This document shows positions 25,136 through 36,000 of a DNA stretch of 64,000 bases, in pieces. How positions within the stretch are numbered: position 1 is the stretch's first letter; every line of letters begins with the position of its first letter. The position numbers and the translations under genes are program-made. This DNA comes from Calliopsis andreniformis (taxonomy: Eukaryota > Arthropoda > Insecta > Hymenoptera > Andrenidae). The stretch is from positions 7,170,961 through 7,234,960 of the forward strand of contig NC_135071.1 in the NCBI RefSeq assembly GCF_051401765.1. Reading direction: 5' to 3'. The notes under the pieces were generated by a model, which saw nothing but the letters and a program-made list of their open reading frames with translations, was not told where the DNA came from and searched no databases.

Positions 25136-26189
25136 AAAACGTCCATATAATGACCAAATAATAAAATAATTTCTAATTTTGTACTTATTTCATATTAACA
25201 TCTAACTGAGTGATATATTCTTTAAAAATAACCATTTTTTAAGTATTTTATTTAAACAATACTCGAATTTGGTAAGAATAACTTTGGCCCACATGTTTGT
25301 AGACAATTTTTTGAAAGTTTCAAAGATTTTGAGGGTAAAGGTTGAGGCAAGTTTTCGCGCTTTGAGGTTCGGAAGTCTGTCTGTTTTAGGGCGCAGGAAG
25401 TTGCCTGAAATAATGAAAGAGGTGGGCACAAAGGAATGGGAAGCCTGCAGGCAACGAAACAAGTCGACCACGAAATGACATCCGCTCTCCTGCGCTACCT
25501 TTTCACTATGACAGTCTGCTTCATCTTGGTTTCACCTTCATCCACCTGTCGTTGCCATTGAAAAACACTCGACTGTGAGTTCATACAAACATATGACTAG
25601 ATGCGATTGCTTTGATCTTACAAATCAAATTCAATTTCAAATTCAACTTCAAATACCCAGAATCCCAACAAATCTTCTCAAGAAGCTTCTAAATAGTCCT
25701 GCAATTTTATTCTTAAACATAAAATTACCTCGAATACAACAATATATACAAACATAACAAGGTTTCTTTTTATTTCTAAAATAGTTTTAGTAAGGACTTT
25801 AGAACTAAACTTCCCTTTCTTGAATTTAAGCCTTTATAAACCCCAAAAAGTTTACCTAGCAAGATCCTGAACAGTTTCACAAATTTCTTTTTAATTTTAC
25901 AAAAGAATGTAGATAAGCAATCTTTTTAAGATTAGACCTAATCTTCAATCTCAAATTCAACCATCCATAACCCGAAAAGATTCTACTAAAGAAGTCTTTA
26001 ACCAATACCATAACTTTATTCTTAAATTCTCATAAAAGTCACCCCAATCAAATCCTTTACCTTTCAACATTAAACTCTAAAAAATAATTCTATCAATTAT
26101 TATAACATCTGTCACGCGCTACTCTCAATCTTTCGTTATCTTCATTCCTCAATTTCAAAACACATACCGAGTAAAAGCTCGATCGATTC
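25136..26189. other. Non-coding stretch, no gene seen
   Basis: A GC-richer block at 25310-25560 holds overlapping frames on both strands (25202-25471 - and 25269-25478 +) without known motifs. 25600-26150 is A/C-rich with many CAAAT and CTTC words. Confidence 0.5.
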
Positions 26190-27001
26190 TCAATCCCCGA
26201 GAAAAATGATCGAGCTCGGACTCGAGTTCACGCGTTCGATGGCGACCATGGCAACGTTCGTCGCAACAGCAGTTAGAAGATGGTGGGGATCCCAGAACAA
26301 CAGGACTTTCGAACGCTGCAGGAGGGGGCAGGGAGCGTCGCAGGATCGGAGGGCAGGGGGGTGAAGGCAGACGGGCAGGCCTCTCGAATCGCTTCGTCGC
26401 GACGCCAGTCGCGTTTCTGCGCTTGTGCGTTGCCGAGCTTCGCATGTACGTTGCTCGCGCCAGTCTACTACGTGTTGCTTTTGTGCCTGTGTCACAGGGA
26501 TCCTTTTTCCACGAAGCAAACATTTGCTATTCTGACCTCACTTAGACCGTGGGCACCTGGGAAGGTGACAGGCAAACCTAGTAAGCCTTGTTCGTGGGTA
26601 TAGTGCGCGAGCGTTACGAACAAACCTAGTGAGTAAACCTAGAGAGTCTAAAGAGTAATCCTAGCGAGCATGATAGTGAACGTTGATGGAACGAGGACTC
26701 CCGCGAGCGTGCTCGAGGCAGTAAACGATCGACAGTGTTCGTAGTCTTCATTGAAAGCTTCCACGCGTGTATAGTGTTGCACGTTCCAAACCACAAGCGT
26801 GCAAAGTGTCCTGTGCCTTCGACCAATGCGTTCTGTTTGGAGTCTCAGTTGTATGACCGTGGTTAACCGTGGAGAGGGTCACTGCAGTCTTGTGAAGGGT
26901 GCAACAGGACACTAGCGTTAGGTTAGGTTGAAGATCGAACTGGTTCTCAGTAAGCGCGAGCGCGCAGATTTGGGAGCCCAGTGATACGCGGCTCCTCGGT
27001 T
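26190..27001 (+). promoter_or_regulatory. CpG-rich promoter / 5'UTR block of the alternative first exon
   Basis: This block of about 800 bases is the most G+C- and CpG-rich part of the window. It runs straight into the ATG at 27002 without an evident acceptor, as expected for a promoter plus a long unspliced 5'UTR. Initiator-like TCAGT words occur at about 26845 and 26947, but no convincing TATA box or spaced DPE was found, so the transcription start is not fixed. Frames of 107-122 codons on both strands overlap each other and are composition artefacts. Confidence 0.5.
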
Positions 27002-27145
27002 ATGATGGGTGTGCTGAGGTGGAGGCACGATTTAAGATCGGATGCCGGACAGCAGCAACGGCCTAACAGCGACCGATCCTCCACGGGACATAACAATGGG
27101 CATGCGCATGCGCATGCTCATACGCTACCCAAACTCGTGTCGCAG
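27002..27145 (+). CDS. Putative alternative first coding exon (48 codons, partial gene)
   Basis: Starts with tandem ATG codons (27002 and 27005) and ends in phase 0 at CGCAG|GTGAGT. The encoded N-terminus has a basic start (LRWRHDLRSD), a QQQ run, a Ser/Thr/Asn-rich middle and a short His-Ala repeat (HAHAHAH) written with GCATGC-type codons. It then ends LPKLVSQ. No enzyme domain is present. The preceding DNA is CpG-rich and promoter-like. The exon lies downstream of the GoLoco exon on the same strand and leaves the same reading phase, so it may be an alternative start of the same Rapgap1-like gene that omits GoLoco. It could instead belong to an unrelated gene whose remaining exons lie to the right. 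I chose ATG at 27002 because upstream in-frame codons offer only GTG. Confidence 0.5.
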
Positions 27146-27978
27146 GTGAGTTTTTCCCGCGCTACTGGGAATACCCCGCTGGACCACATGATTGGGATTA
27201 TTGTTGCTTGACAATAGAACTCGTGTCCTTTTTTTAGGAGGGCATTTAGTTGTGAAATTATGGTTTTAAGTAACTTGAAAGCTGAAATACTAGAACCATT
27301 GAAACTAATTTCAATTTCATTTCGGTAAAGAATACTTCTTGAGGGTGTACTATTGTACATAATAAAATAATTGTAGCTTAAAGTAATACTTTAAAAGTTT
27401 GAAAAACTTCTATTTATCAATATTTTAAATTTTAATTTTTAAAATTTTCATGTATTTAAACTTCCAAAACTTCATAGTAATCTTTTTTCGAGATTGGCAA
27501 GAAAATTGTTTTCTAGACAATATTAATGTTTTGCATAAAAGTTTTTAAAATGTAGTTGATAACATATTCAAACTCTTACTACCAACAATTGAAAATAACT
27601 GGAAAAAATTGAAAAACATATTGTTTATTTTACAAAACAATATTGATACTAATTATCTAACTTCTATTTCATTGAAGTTTTTGAAACATTGAAGACTTTA
27701 TAATTCCTACGTTCTTTTCTGATTGACTTCGTATTATTTCAGTATCTCATTATTCTATTCTGTATAAACTTCCAAAATGTAAACAAGAACATTGAACGAG
27801 CATGTGGTAAAATTGTCGAAACTTGGCAGGAGTACAAGATACGGTTGTATAAAACGTAGATATTATGGAATCGACGCCATCCGACTGAAATAACTTTCGT
27901 AATTTAAGAAAATAAACAAGAAATTCGACGACAGCAATATTTTTACAGTAGAGGTTGTAGTAGGAGGTCAAGTTGCTA
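27146..27978 (+). other. Start of a long intron
   Basis: Begins with a consensus GTGAGT donor. The sequence is AT-rich with no exon. It contains short TTTCAAAT-like words around 27400-27470 but no bounded element before the R1 copy. Confidence 0.5.
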
Positions 27979-28100
27979 TAGTTCGATTTTTTAGAGTTAA
28001 GTTCTGGTGGCCGGGTCCTTTAACTTGCGATGTTGTCGCTTCTCTAGTCCGTGAATGGTGCTTCTCCCACGCAACACGCGCTCTACTCATTGGGTCTTAA
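27979..28100 (-). mobile_element. R1 MITE copy A, left part
   Basis: This is the terminal part of an R1 element, matching the reverse complement of about 51040-51170. Shared words are CTAACTTGCGATGTTGTCGC-like and GGTGCTTCTCCCACG. It starts next to TA at 27977-27978. It stops at 28100, where the 3.2-kb element is inserted, and resumes at 31277. Confidence 0.75.
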
Positions 28101-29235
28101 CATAGACCATATACATATACTACTAGACACAGCGTGTATAGTATATTCACGAGCTCGACTAGGCAAAGATAACTGCCCAAGTGTGACGTCACGCTAGGCA
28201 AAAGATACTCATTCAAAATGGTTGACACGGCATCAGATGCTTACAAGGGGAAGATACGGATGTGGAAATCAATTTTTAAACAACAGTAAGTAAAAATTGT
28301 AGTACAGACCTAGTATAAGAAAACGCTAAAGGGTTTTTATTGAATAGGCATTTGCTTTCAAAATATATTAGTTTAAAGTTTTGTTCACAGCCAGTAGCAT
28401 CTAGTAGTACGATTATGTAAAATGTTTCAATCAGAAAGTGGTGTGGGTACTATAATAGAGTATTTGACTACGTCATTACAGTGTACAACTATTCCTACGC
28501 GAAGGTAAAAGCTAACTGTTCGAAGGTGCTATAAACTTGCAGGTTTCAATGCTTTTGCTTCGGTATGAAATATCCATTTCGAAAATGTTATTTCTGCAAA
28601 TGCATAGAAGAACACCCATAGACGCGAAAAATGTTACTGTACCCGCGCTAAACATGCACTTTTGATTTTGAATATTAATGTTATACGTAAAAGAAAAAAG
28701 GTTTAAATTTCAAAAATTTTTAATAAAATGTAAAGTGATAATTAAAATTTTAAAAAAATGTATTTAACCGTAGCGGGGTTCGAACTAGGGACTATGTGTA
28801 CATTTAAGTATATAAAATATATACATATAAATTTTAATCTTTAGCAATTGTATATATGCGCAGTTCTTACAATTAATGCTCAACCTACCACTATAATTAA
28901 TCAGTCGATATAAAATATATCTCTTATATTTAGTGTGTGAGCTTATTTCGTATGCATTACTGTGTCACGTAATCGTTTACAAGGGAAAATTGTGCTAAAA
29001 GCCCTTTACTTTCTCAATTTTACACCTACATGTGGTAACTGTTTCAATGTACTATTTAATTCAGCTGTGTTATATTAGTAATACTGTTATAAGTCTTTAT
29101 TCCTTATCAGCTTAATTAACGTTTTATTTAATTTATTAAGTTTACTTACGTCCTGAGTATCATACTATGTATCACATGTGCGTCCATGCACTTCGGAAAA
29201 AATAGATAATCGTTGGTAAGGCAGTTTATGCTTAA

Positions 29236-29871
29236 CACTAGAAAGACGGGAGCTTAGTATATACCTATATTGCCTGAAAGCAGTCAAAATGACTGCATTG
29301 TGAAAAAATAACTAATGCGCAAAGAAATTTGTTTAACAGTAATTTTTAATATATTTTATATCACTTACAGTCATATAACAAGTTATTAATAAGTATTAAC
29401 AATAAAAAAAATGTATTTCACATTCAGAGATCCTCCTTCCCATCTGAATGACGTTACAGCGCGTTCAAAGGGAACAAAGCGCGTGGCCAGGCCTGGCATA
29501 AAGATTCGAATAACAAGTACGAATAACAATAACAATAACAATAACTTTAGTTATTGAACAACTGCAACTTATCAAGAATATGTCGAAATCGACAATTTAT
29601 CATGAACTTGTATGTTATCATGTTATTCCAATCCAGAGCCGAACTGGTCTTTTCCAAGCAGTCAAAATGACTGCTTTTCGGCAATATAGGTATAACACAT
29701 ATATATTCCGGAAGTGAAGGACGGAGGGGGGCAACAACAATGATTAATTAACCCATTTATATGTTGTAGAAAAAGTCACAAAATTATAAGAAGCTGTGTC
29801 ATTATTTAAATCATTATTTTCTTAATTGAAATTCAAAAGCAGTCAAAATGACTTGCTTAGGCAATCTAGTG
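29236..29871. mobile_element. TTAA-flanked MITE (piggyBac-type) nested inside the 3.2-kb element
   Basis: TTAA at 29232-29235 is followed by CACTAGA, and TCTAGTG is followed by TTAA at 29872-29875. This TTAA duplication with 7-base mirrored ends is the piggyBac signature. Inside, the palindrome GCAGTCAAAATGACTGC occurs at about 29280 and 29659, and a variant (GCAGTCAAAATGACTTGC) lies near 29838. Its neighbouring words (ATACCTATATTGCC) are mirrored near both ends. No transposase remains. Confidence 0.7.
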
Positions 29872-29940
29872 TTAAAGTTAAACGGTATATTATGTTCCCT
29901 ATTGCCGTTAAATTTTTAGTTAATGGATTACTACCTATAT

Positions 29941-30650
29941 GATTTTTATAAAACTGCTAGATGATTCAATAATCCCCAATATATTGCACATCTGCTCTTT
30001 CATGAAGATCTGTTCTCTGGTATACCTACAAGCTGAGAGTGTAAGTCTCAGCAGTTTATTTTGTATCATTTGCAGAATATTAATATTTGTTGGTGCAGCT
30101 CCACACCATACTGGTGCAGCGTATATCATGATGGGCCTTATGATCATCTTATATACTAATTTTTTGTTTCTAACTGTCATAGCTGACAATTGTATACCAT
30201 TAACGGATACAGTTTTCTTAGCACTGCATGCGCCTTGTTCACACTTTCCATTATGTGGTTCCTGTAGGCGAGTCCTGAATCCAAGTGTACTCCTAGATAT
30301 TTTACGGTTTTCGTTACAGTTGTTTTATATCCGTATACTGTAATGGGCTGGAATATTTTGTTGTTACTTTCTTTCTTTTTCTTCGTTAATACTACTATTT
30401 TAGTTTTGGTTGCGTTGATATGATTTACCATGTTTTATAATATGGCTCTAGTAGTGTCATGTGTGTTTATATCTGCTGTATCATCTAAGAAAATTACTGT
30501 TTTTGTTTTTGTGAAAGTCGGCATATCATTAAGATATACATTGAAAAGTTTTGGGCCTAGGACGGAGTCTTGGGGAATTCCTGCTCGAATCGGTTTTCTT
30601 GTAGACTTTGTCTTATTGATTTCAGATACTCTACTTCGGTAGCTACATCA
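29941..30650 (-). pseudogene. Jockey-like LINE reverse-transcriptase remnant
   Basis: Reading the minus strand from about 30650 downward gives, in order, pieces of a non-LTR retrotransposon reverse transcriptase. First comes an AGIPQDSVLGPKLFN segment (AGxPQGSVLxP in active copies). Then a degenerate catalytic box FLDDTAD, in place of FADDTA. Then NATKTKIVVLTKK, then KYLGVHLDSGLAYRNHI. After a one-base frame change comes the RPIMIYAAPVWCG thumb segment with following QNKLLRL. This order is that of jockey/Clade-I LINEs. It is dead: a stop follows the catalytic segment, part of the palm-to-thumb linker is missing, one frameshift lies near 30180-30190, and the N-terminal half and endonuclease are absent. 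It lies inside the inverted-repeat element, so it inserted there or was captured. Confidence 0.85.
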
Positions 30651-31276
30651 CCTTTTGGTTGAAATATTTTACATAACCGAACTACTAAACGCTATTGGCT
30701 GCGAACAAAAAGGTTTTCTGATACTAGGTATAAAAATCAATTTCCACATCCGTATCTTCCCCTTGGTAGATACTACTGGTCGTTACCAACCCTCGCAATC
30801 CACGTGAAGCTTGTGTGAATCTAGTTTTGAAATAATTATTAATAATGATAGGAAAATATTTTATTTTGTAATTACTAATTATAAATAAATAGTTTTTCTC
30901 TAGACATCTATACATTGTTCTTGTTACTTTAAACTAAAATAAATTATAAAGAAATAATTACAGATTGAACATTATTAAGATCTGAATTAAACCTTTAATA
31001 CATTTTGCAAAGTTGTTATTCCCGAAATATGTATATTTCATTTTTAATCATTTCAATATGTTTTCTGAAACTTAAACATTTTCACATTCTCATTAATGTC
31101 AAACACTAAAACAGTTTAATACGTTCAGAACATCGGTGTGTCACTCTTTCGAAATTGCAGATATTTTATAGTAGCATAGCTTATACATTTTGCCCGTGTG
31201 TGACGTCACGTAGATGATTTTATCTTTGTCTAAAGGAAGTTACTTGAAGTCGTGTCTATAAGTATACATGGCCTAA

Positions 31277-31763
31277 GGGCCTTAATTAATTATCTGCGAA
31301 TACTTATTCATGGGTCTTCACTGGCCCTTATTTATTTCCTATTTTTGGCGTCTGTCGTCTTTCCTTCTTAGCGAAACCATCTAGTGCACTTTTCAATGGC
31401 GGTTGAGAAGGGCGTCAAATTCTATTGGCAATTTAGGGAGGCTCGTCTCGCACAGAAAAGATGGCGGACAACTTGGTTTTATTTAATTCAAACTCAAAAC
31501 AGGTTAAACAATGTCTTAAACTACCTCGTAACTTCTTGCAGCTTCGTATAATATTAAATCGGTATCAGAATCCCTTGGGTGGGTAAAAAAATTGATTAAT
31601 TTAATGTGGGGTGCTATTGTAGATGAAGGAATTTGCTTTATCGAGTTCGCGAGAAAGACGCACTTATTCTTAAGGATAGAAAGAGAGATCTAATCAAATA
31701 CACAATCTGAAAACGTTGCTTGAAATACGCATATAGCGTTGGGTCCCTGTCGGGCCATGTAGT
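31277..31763 (-). mobile_element. R1 MITE copy A, right part
   Basis: Continues R1 copy A after the 3.2-kb insertion. It follows the reverse complement of 50515-51060 through the words GGCGTCTGTC, CTATTGGCAATTTAGG, CTCAAACTCAAAACAGGTTA and GAAATACGCATATAGCG. The final inverted-repeat end present in copies B and C is missing after GGGCCATGTAG, so this end is truncated or rearranged. Confidence 0.75.
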
Positions 31764-33065
31764 AAATATCGGGCATGTAGTAACTATTCATAAAATAATA
31801 ATAAAATAATAACTACTGTAAGATAGACAAACATGAGCGTACGAAATAATATGTACATTAATCATTAAGTAGAATTAAATATTGATTTTCTCGAAAGTGA
31901 ACTGATTTTCGACAACATTATTTGTGAAATTTAGCATGTACTTGGAATCGAATTAAGTTCGAAAGAAATGTCCCATGTCTTTATCCATGTTTCCTAACCT
32001 AAGATTTTCTTTACACTTAATATTAATTAGTATGCATCGAACACTTATACGCGTCAACTATTGAGTATGCCCAACAAATAAGCTTACAAAACATCCGCAC
32101 GAGTAAGAATATTCTACCCGTGAAAGGTAAACAATCGTAGCCAGTTTAATGGTATCATCGAAACATGGTAGGACAAATGGCGCAATCTCAACGTTCTCCA
32201 GCAGCTTCGTGTCCCGAGGCATTCCTTAGCGATCGCAGCGATCTTAATTCCTCTGGTCTTCCGCGTGTTTTGTTTTCGCGCACCTTGCGTCGGGGGGAAC
32301 GAAACACCGTTGTTACGCTTTTTGCGCGCAAACTTGAGTTTTTAGCCGCGAAGACGGAATGTTGGCGGGACAAAAGAAAGGAACCCGAGGGAGGGGAGAA
32401 AAATGGAAAAGAGCAGTGCCAAGAAACGAGCGCGGTAACTGTAACCACAAAGATCGACTTCGCGGTAATTTTCCTCTAACGACCCGTTACTCCATCGTTC
32501 TATGCCGCCGAGACGCTTTAAAAAGTCCTATTTTCCCATGACCGAGAGCTCGGCTACATGCTCCCAAGATGCCTGCTTATATACTCATACTCATGCATTG
32601 CAGCACTGTGCGCGCGCGTAATTGTTCAAAGGGTTGAACAGGGAATCGAAACCTCTTAGCAATTTGCCAGCACGTGCCTGAGGACAATTCTTCAATTCTA
32701 TCCTAAGAACTAGAATTGATTAAGAATTACAATTGTCAGCGAAGAACTAAATACAAGAAAATAAGAACTCGTTTTCTTATTTGGAGCAGTATTATAAAGC
32801 AGGTTGCAAGCTGTGGTTACTTAGAGTCGTTTTGTGGATAGGAATCGAGGGAATCCCCGTTCTCTGAGTTGCGCAGGTGCGTGACAGTGCGTGGCATTGA
32901 ACTACGCATGCATTGGCTAGGAGCGTAGTAGGGGTTTCCTCGAGAGTTTCCATTGGTCAAGATTCACAAACTCTGATGTAGTAACGTGAATTAAAATTGG
33001 TTTTAGGCGTTCTTTTCAGGCTTGCAGGCTTCAGGCTTAGATTGCAATATTATTTTGGTTTTCAC
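31764..33065. other. Non-coding stretch with a CpG-rich patch
   Basis: 32165-32560 is CpG-rich with overlapping frames on both strands (32165-32479 + and 32188-32448 -) and no known domain. A GC-rich block continues at 32820-32960. This could be an intronic enhancer, a promoter or an unrecognised exon. The rest is AT-rich. Confidence 0.4.
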
Positions 33066-33223
33066 CAGGGATGCCAGTCGAGCAAAGTTTCTGACGCCAC
33101 TGCAATAACAGTAGGAATTAGAGTGGGGGAATGACGCCGTCCGATCGTATTGGGTCCCCACATTCCCTCACTCCTCGTCCCATTCCAGTGACGCCAGAAA
33201 GTTCTGCTCGCCTGGCATCCCTG
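33066..33223. mobile_element. Hairpin MITE (158 bp)
   Basis: The element begins CAGGGATGCCAG and ends CTGGCATCCCTG. Almost the whole length is self-complementary: GAGCAAAGTTTCTGACGCCACT pairs with AGTGACGCCAGAAAGTTCTGCTC. The loop is near 33140. The CAGGGATG-type end is common among hAT-like MITEs. The flanking 8-mers (GTTTTCAC and TTTCTGAC) match at only five positions, so the target duplication is decayed or absent. Confidence 0.75.
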
Positions 33224-36000
33224 TTTCTGACTTTTAGTTACTCACTCTTAGCTTTTAGACACTAGTACGGGCATTGGCTTTGTCAGATTTTGAATTAATC
33301 AAATTGCTTTAAATATTTACAGGATTAATATACCATGAATTGTGATATAGAAGATGTGCAACAAATTTTTATTAGAAAGTAATTCAAGATTACTTGGACA
33401 GAACAGTATGTTATGGGGTCGAAAATGAGAAATGAAGAATTGATTCTGTTTCAATACTTAAAGGTTACTCAATTGTGGCGATAAAGCCACGAGGACAAAG
33501 ATTAATTTATCGATAGAAAATCCCGATTATTTAAAGGCTATTGGCGTTTATTGGGCCTCTATGGTATTATCGAAGAATTTGAAGACGATAATTTGCGATA
33601 ACTTGTTAGGATTATGTAGGTTTGTTTAAGCAAGCATCACGACGTTCGCCGTAGCGCAATGCCTCGTTCAGATTAGTCAAGTAAATTAAATTTCAAGAAT
33701 GAATTCAAATATATTGTGTTTGATTCATAAAATTGTTTTTTATATAATAGATAATTGTATTAGTTAGCTTGAAGTTTCACCATATAAATTCATACTGTTC
33801 CAGATTTATCATTTTAAATCAAAGAAAATTGAAAGATCCTCAATTCCATTTCGTGAAACTTGAAAAGACATTTCGAGTCAAAGAAAATAGTAGACTCACG
33901 TTAGTAAAGTGACTTCAAGTTACTAGAATACAAATAATTTTAAGCCAAGTATCTTGTCTAATGAGAACGAGCGTAAAAGGATGTTTCAAGAAAAGTAAAT
34001 AACAGGTTCACGTTATTAAAGTACACTCAAGTTACTTCAATTCAAGCAGATTGAGTATCACAGTATATAACAGTAGAATGCACACTAGCAGTCACACGAG
34101 CGATGTTCGTCGAATTTTATGTTTGTGCAACGACAACAATGCACGAACAACAAACGCTACGACGCGACGCGCGATGTTAGTCCATCTATCGATATCGATA
34201 CAGACGTTGCGTTTCACATATGTACATATTCTCAAAGATGTAGTTGTATGAACATAATGGAAGAATTCCATTTTTAATGAATTTGAGTTCTTTTACTACT
34301 AAAAATGTCTATAATCACCCGTAAAAAGTATTTAAATGATGATTGAAGCATATGAAAATAGTTAACGAATTTTGTTCCGTTAGTTTCTAATTGTTTTAAG
34401 AGCGTATAAAATATTCCTTATAGTAAACGTGTACTCTTTATAGGTTACACCCAAGGTTTTTCCATTTCAGCTCATTTTCGCTTGTTCTTAACGCAGTATA
34501 AACCGCCAAAATCATTACTCTTGTATCTTTTTCGAATACCTATCATCCACTGATGCAAGAAACTTTTCATAGTTACGGACGACGAAGCAAACGCTCATGC
34601 ACTGCATCCACGACGTTCGTCACAACGGTCGCAGCTTCAATGCACGTGTGATCGACTCTAAAAAGAAAGGAATTTAGGTCAACGTCGACCTACATGAACT
34701 TATTAGGAATAAAAGTGTACATCTGTAGATGTATCTATTTCATTTGTACAAACCTTAAAATGGAAATTAAATTTAATATTTGTTTGTGGGAAATGCGGAA
34801 CCATCATCACATGATAAATTATTGGGGAACGTATGTTGAAATATATGTATGACTGAAAGAATAGAAAAGGCACAGTAATAAAATTGAAAATATAGAAATT
34901 TGGGAATAATGATTTCGGAAAATTAAATTTTTCGAAGATCTTATCTTTATACTTGTATTTATTTTTGTACTTGTTCAGGTGATTTAGAATTTGGGGAGGA
35001 TTATCATAAGTCCACGAAGCGAGTATCCATTGTCTTAGTTATCAATGTATAATAGTAACTTTACTAGGACCGAAAAATTGTTACCCTTACTTTAGCTATT
35101 TTTACAGTAAGCACATGCTAGAAGAATTGGAGAACAGTACAAATCCAAAAATCACATTTTGAGATATTTGATCCCAACGTGTAGTTTTATACGTGTTACA
35201 TGCATATACATAGTTTTTGGGATTATTTGAAATAGTATTACTAGTAGACATAGTGGCCCTACGTCAATAGTATTCCTGTATTTTGTGAGAAAATTTAGAG
35301 TACTTCAAACCATAAACCAGATTCTGAAAGGGAATACAAAACTATGCAAGTCTAGAATTCCTCTTTTCTCTATAAAGAATACATGGATAGTATTTCTATT
35401 TCAATGTCAAATTAAATTATTATTGGAATACTCCAATTAGTGGAAAGTTAATAGGAGCATGTTTGAATCAATAATGAAAAGATTTTTATTGAAAAATACG
35501 GTATCCGTTTGATAGAAGAAAATATAAAAATAGTTCGAGATAAATGGAAACACAGTACAGAATCTACATTTTTTATCCTACGCATGGAGCCATAACAAAG
35601 AACTCGTCATATCCTCGAAATAGTCAATTCCGCCAGCGTGATTCACTGGCTCTGCCCACTTCGCCGAGACACCGAGTTCGATAATAATTCACGTAATAGG
35701 TTGGCTGTAATTTAGTTAACCGTTCTGTTCGGTCGATTATGCGTTGTCGATTTCAATCACATCAATTTTGTTCTCATGCAAATAGGCCTGAAAAACCACG
35801 CAACATTGGCCAAGCATTCTTTTTAGTTAGGTTGTGAAGAACGAACCAATTTTCGTCATTACAGATTACTTTCATTCCCTTTTGGTAAAGGAAAGTTAAA
35901 TTTCGAAACTCCATGAAATTAAGAAAATTAAATTTCAAGAGGAAATTAAATTTCAAAACGTCTCGAAAAATTTCGGGATTAAAGACTTTAAATACAAATC
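33224..36000. other. Non-coding stretch, no gene seen
   Basis: Mostly AT-rich with no bounded elements. A slightly GC-richer block lies at 34080-34220 and another at 35620-35720. No open frame with a recognisable domain was found. Confidence 0.5.

Larger units (their letters stand above)
28101..31276. mobile_element. 3.2-kb inverted-repeat element inserted into R1 copy A
   Basis: The insertion site is defined by comparison with the uninterrupted R1 copy at 50467-51170. Flanking sequences GGGTCTTAA (28092-28100) and GGGCCTTAA (31277-31285) form a 9-base target duplication with one mismatch. The termini are inverted repeats: TAGACCATATACAT...TAGACAC on the left against TAGGCCATGTATAC...TAGACAC on the right. 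Further in come GTGTGACGTCACG and GACGTCACAC. Still further in, GGGGAAGATACGGATGTGG (28248-28266) pairs with 30746-30764. An 8-9-base duplication with long inverted repeats fits a hAT- or Mutator-like DNA element. No transposase is recognisable. The interior is filled with other elements. Confidence 0.75.

Noticed and set aside
26155..26603. Overlapping 107-122-codon frames on both strands in the CpG-rich block
   Set aside because: They shadow one another on opposite strands and have no domain. The block is better explained as promoter/5'UTR of the exon at 27002.
27093..27118. GCATGC repeat as an independent microsatellite
   Set aside because: It lies in the putative coding exon, reads as His-Ala codons in frame and is only about three units long.
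28765..28795. GGGGTTCGAACTAGGG as a tRNA T-arm or SINE B box
   Set aside because: No upstream A box at the correct distance. The sequence before it is plain AT-rich DNA.
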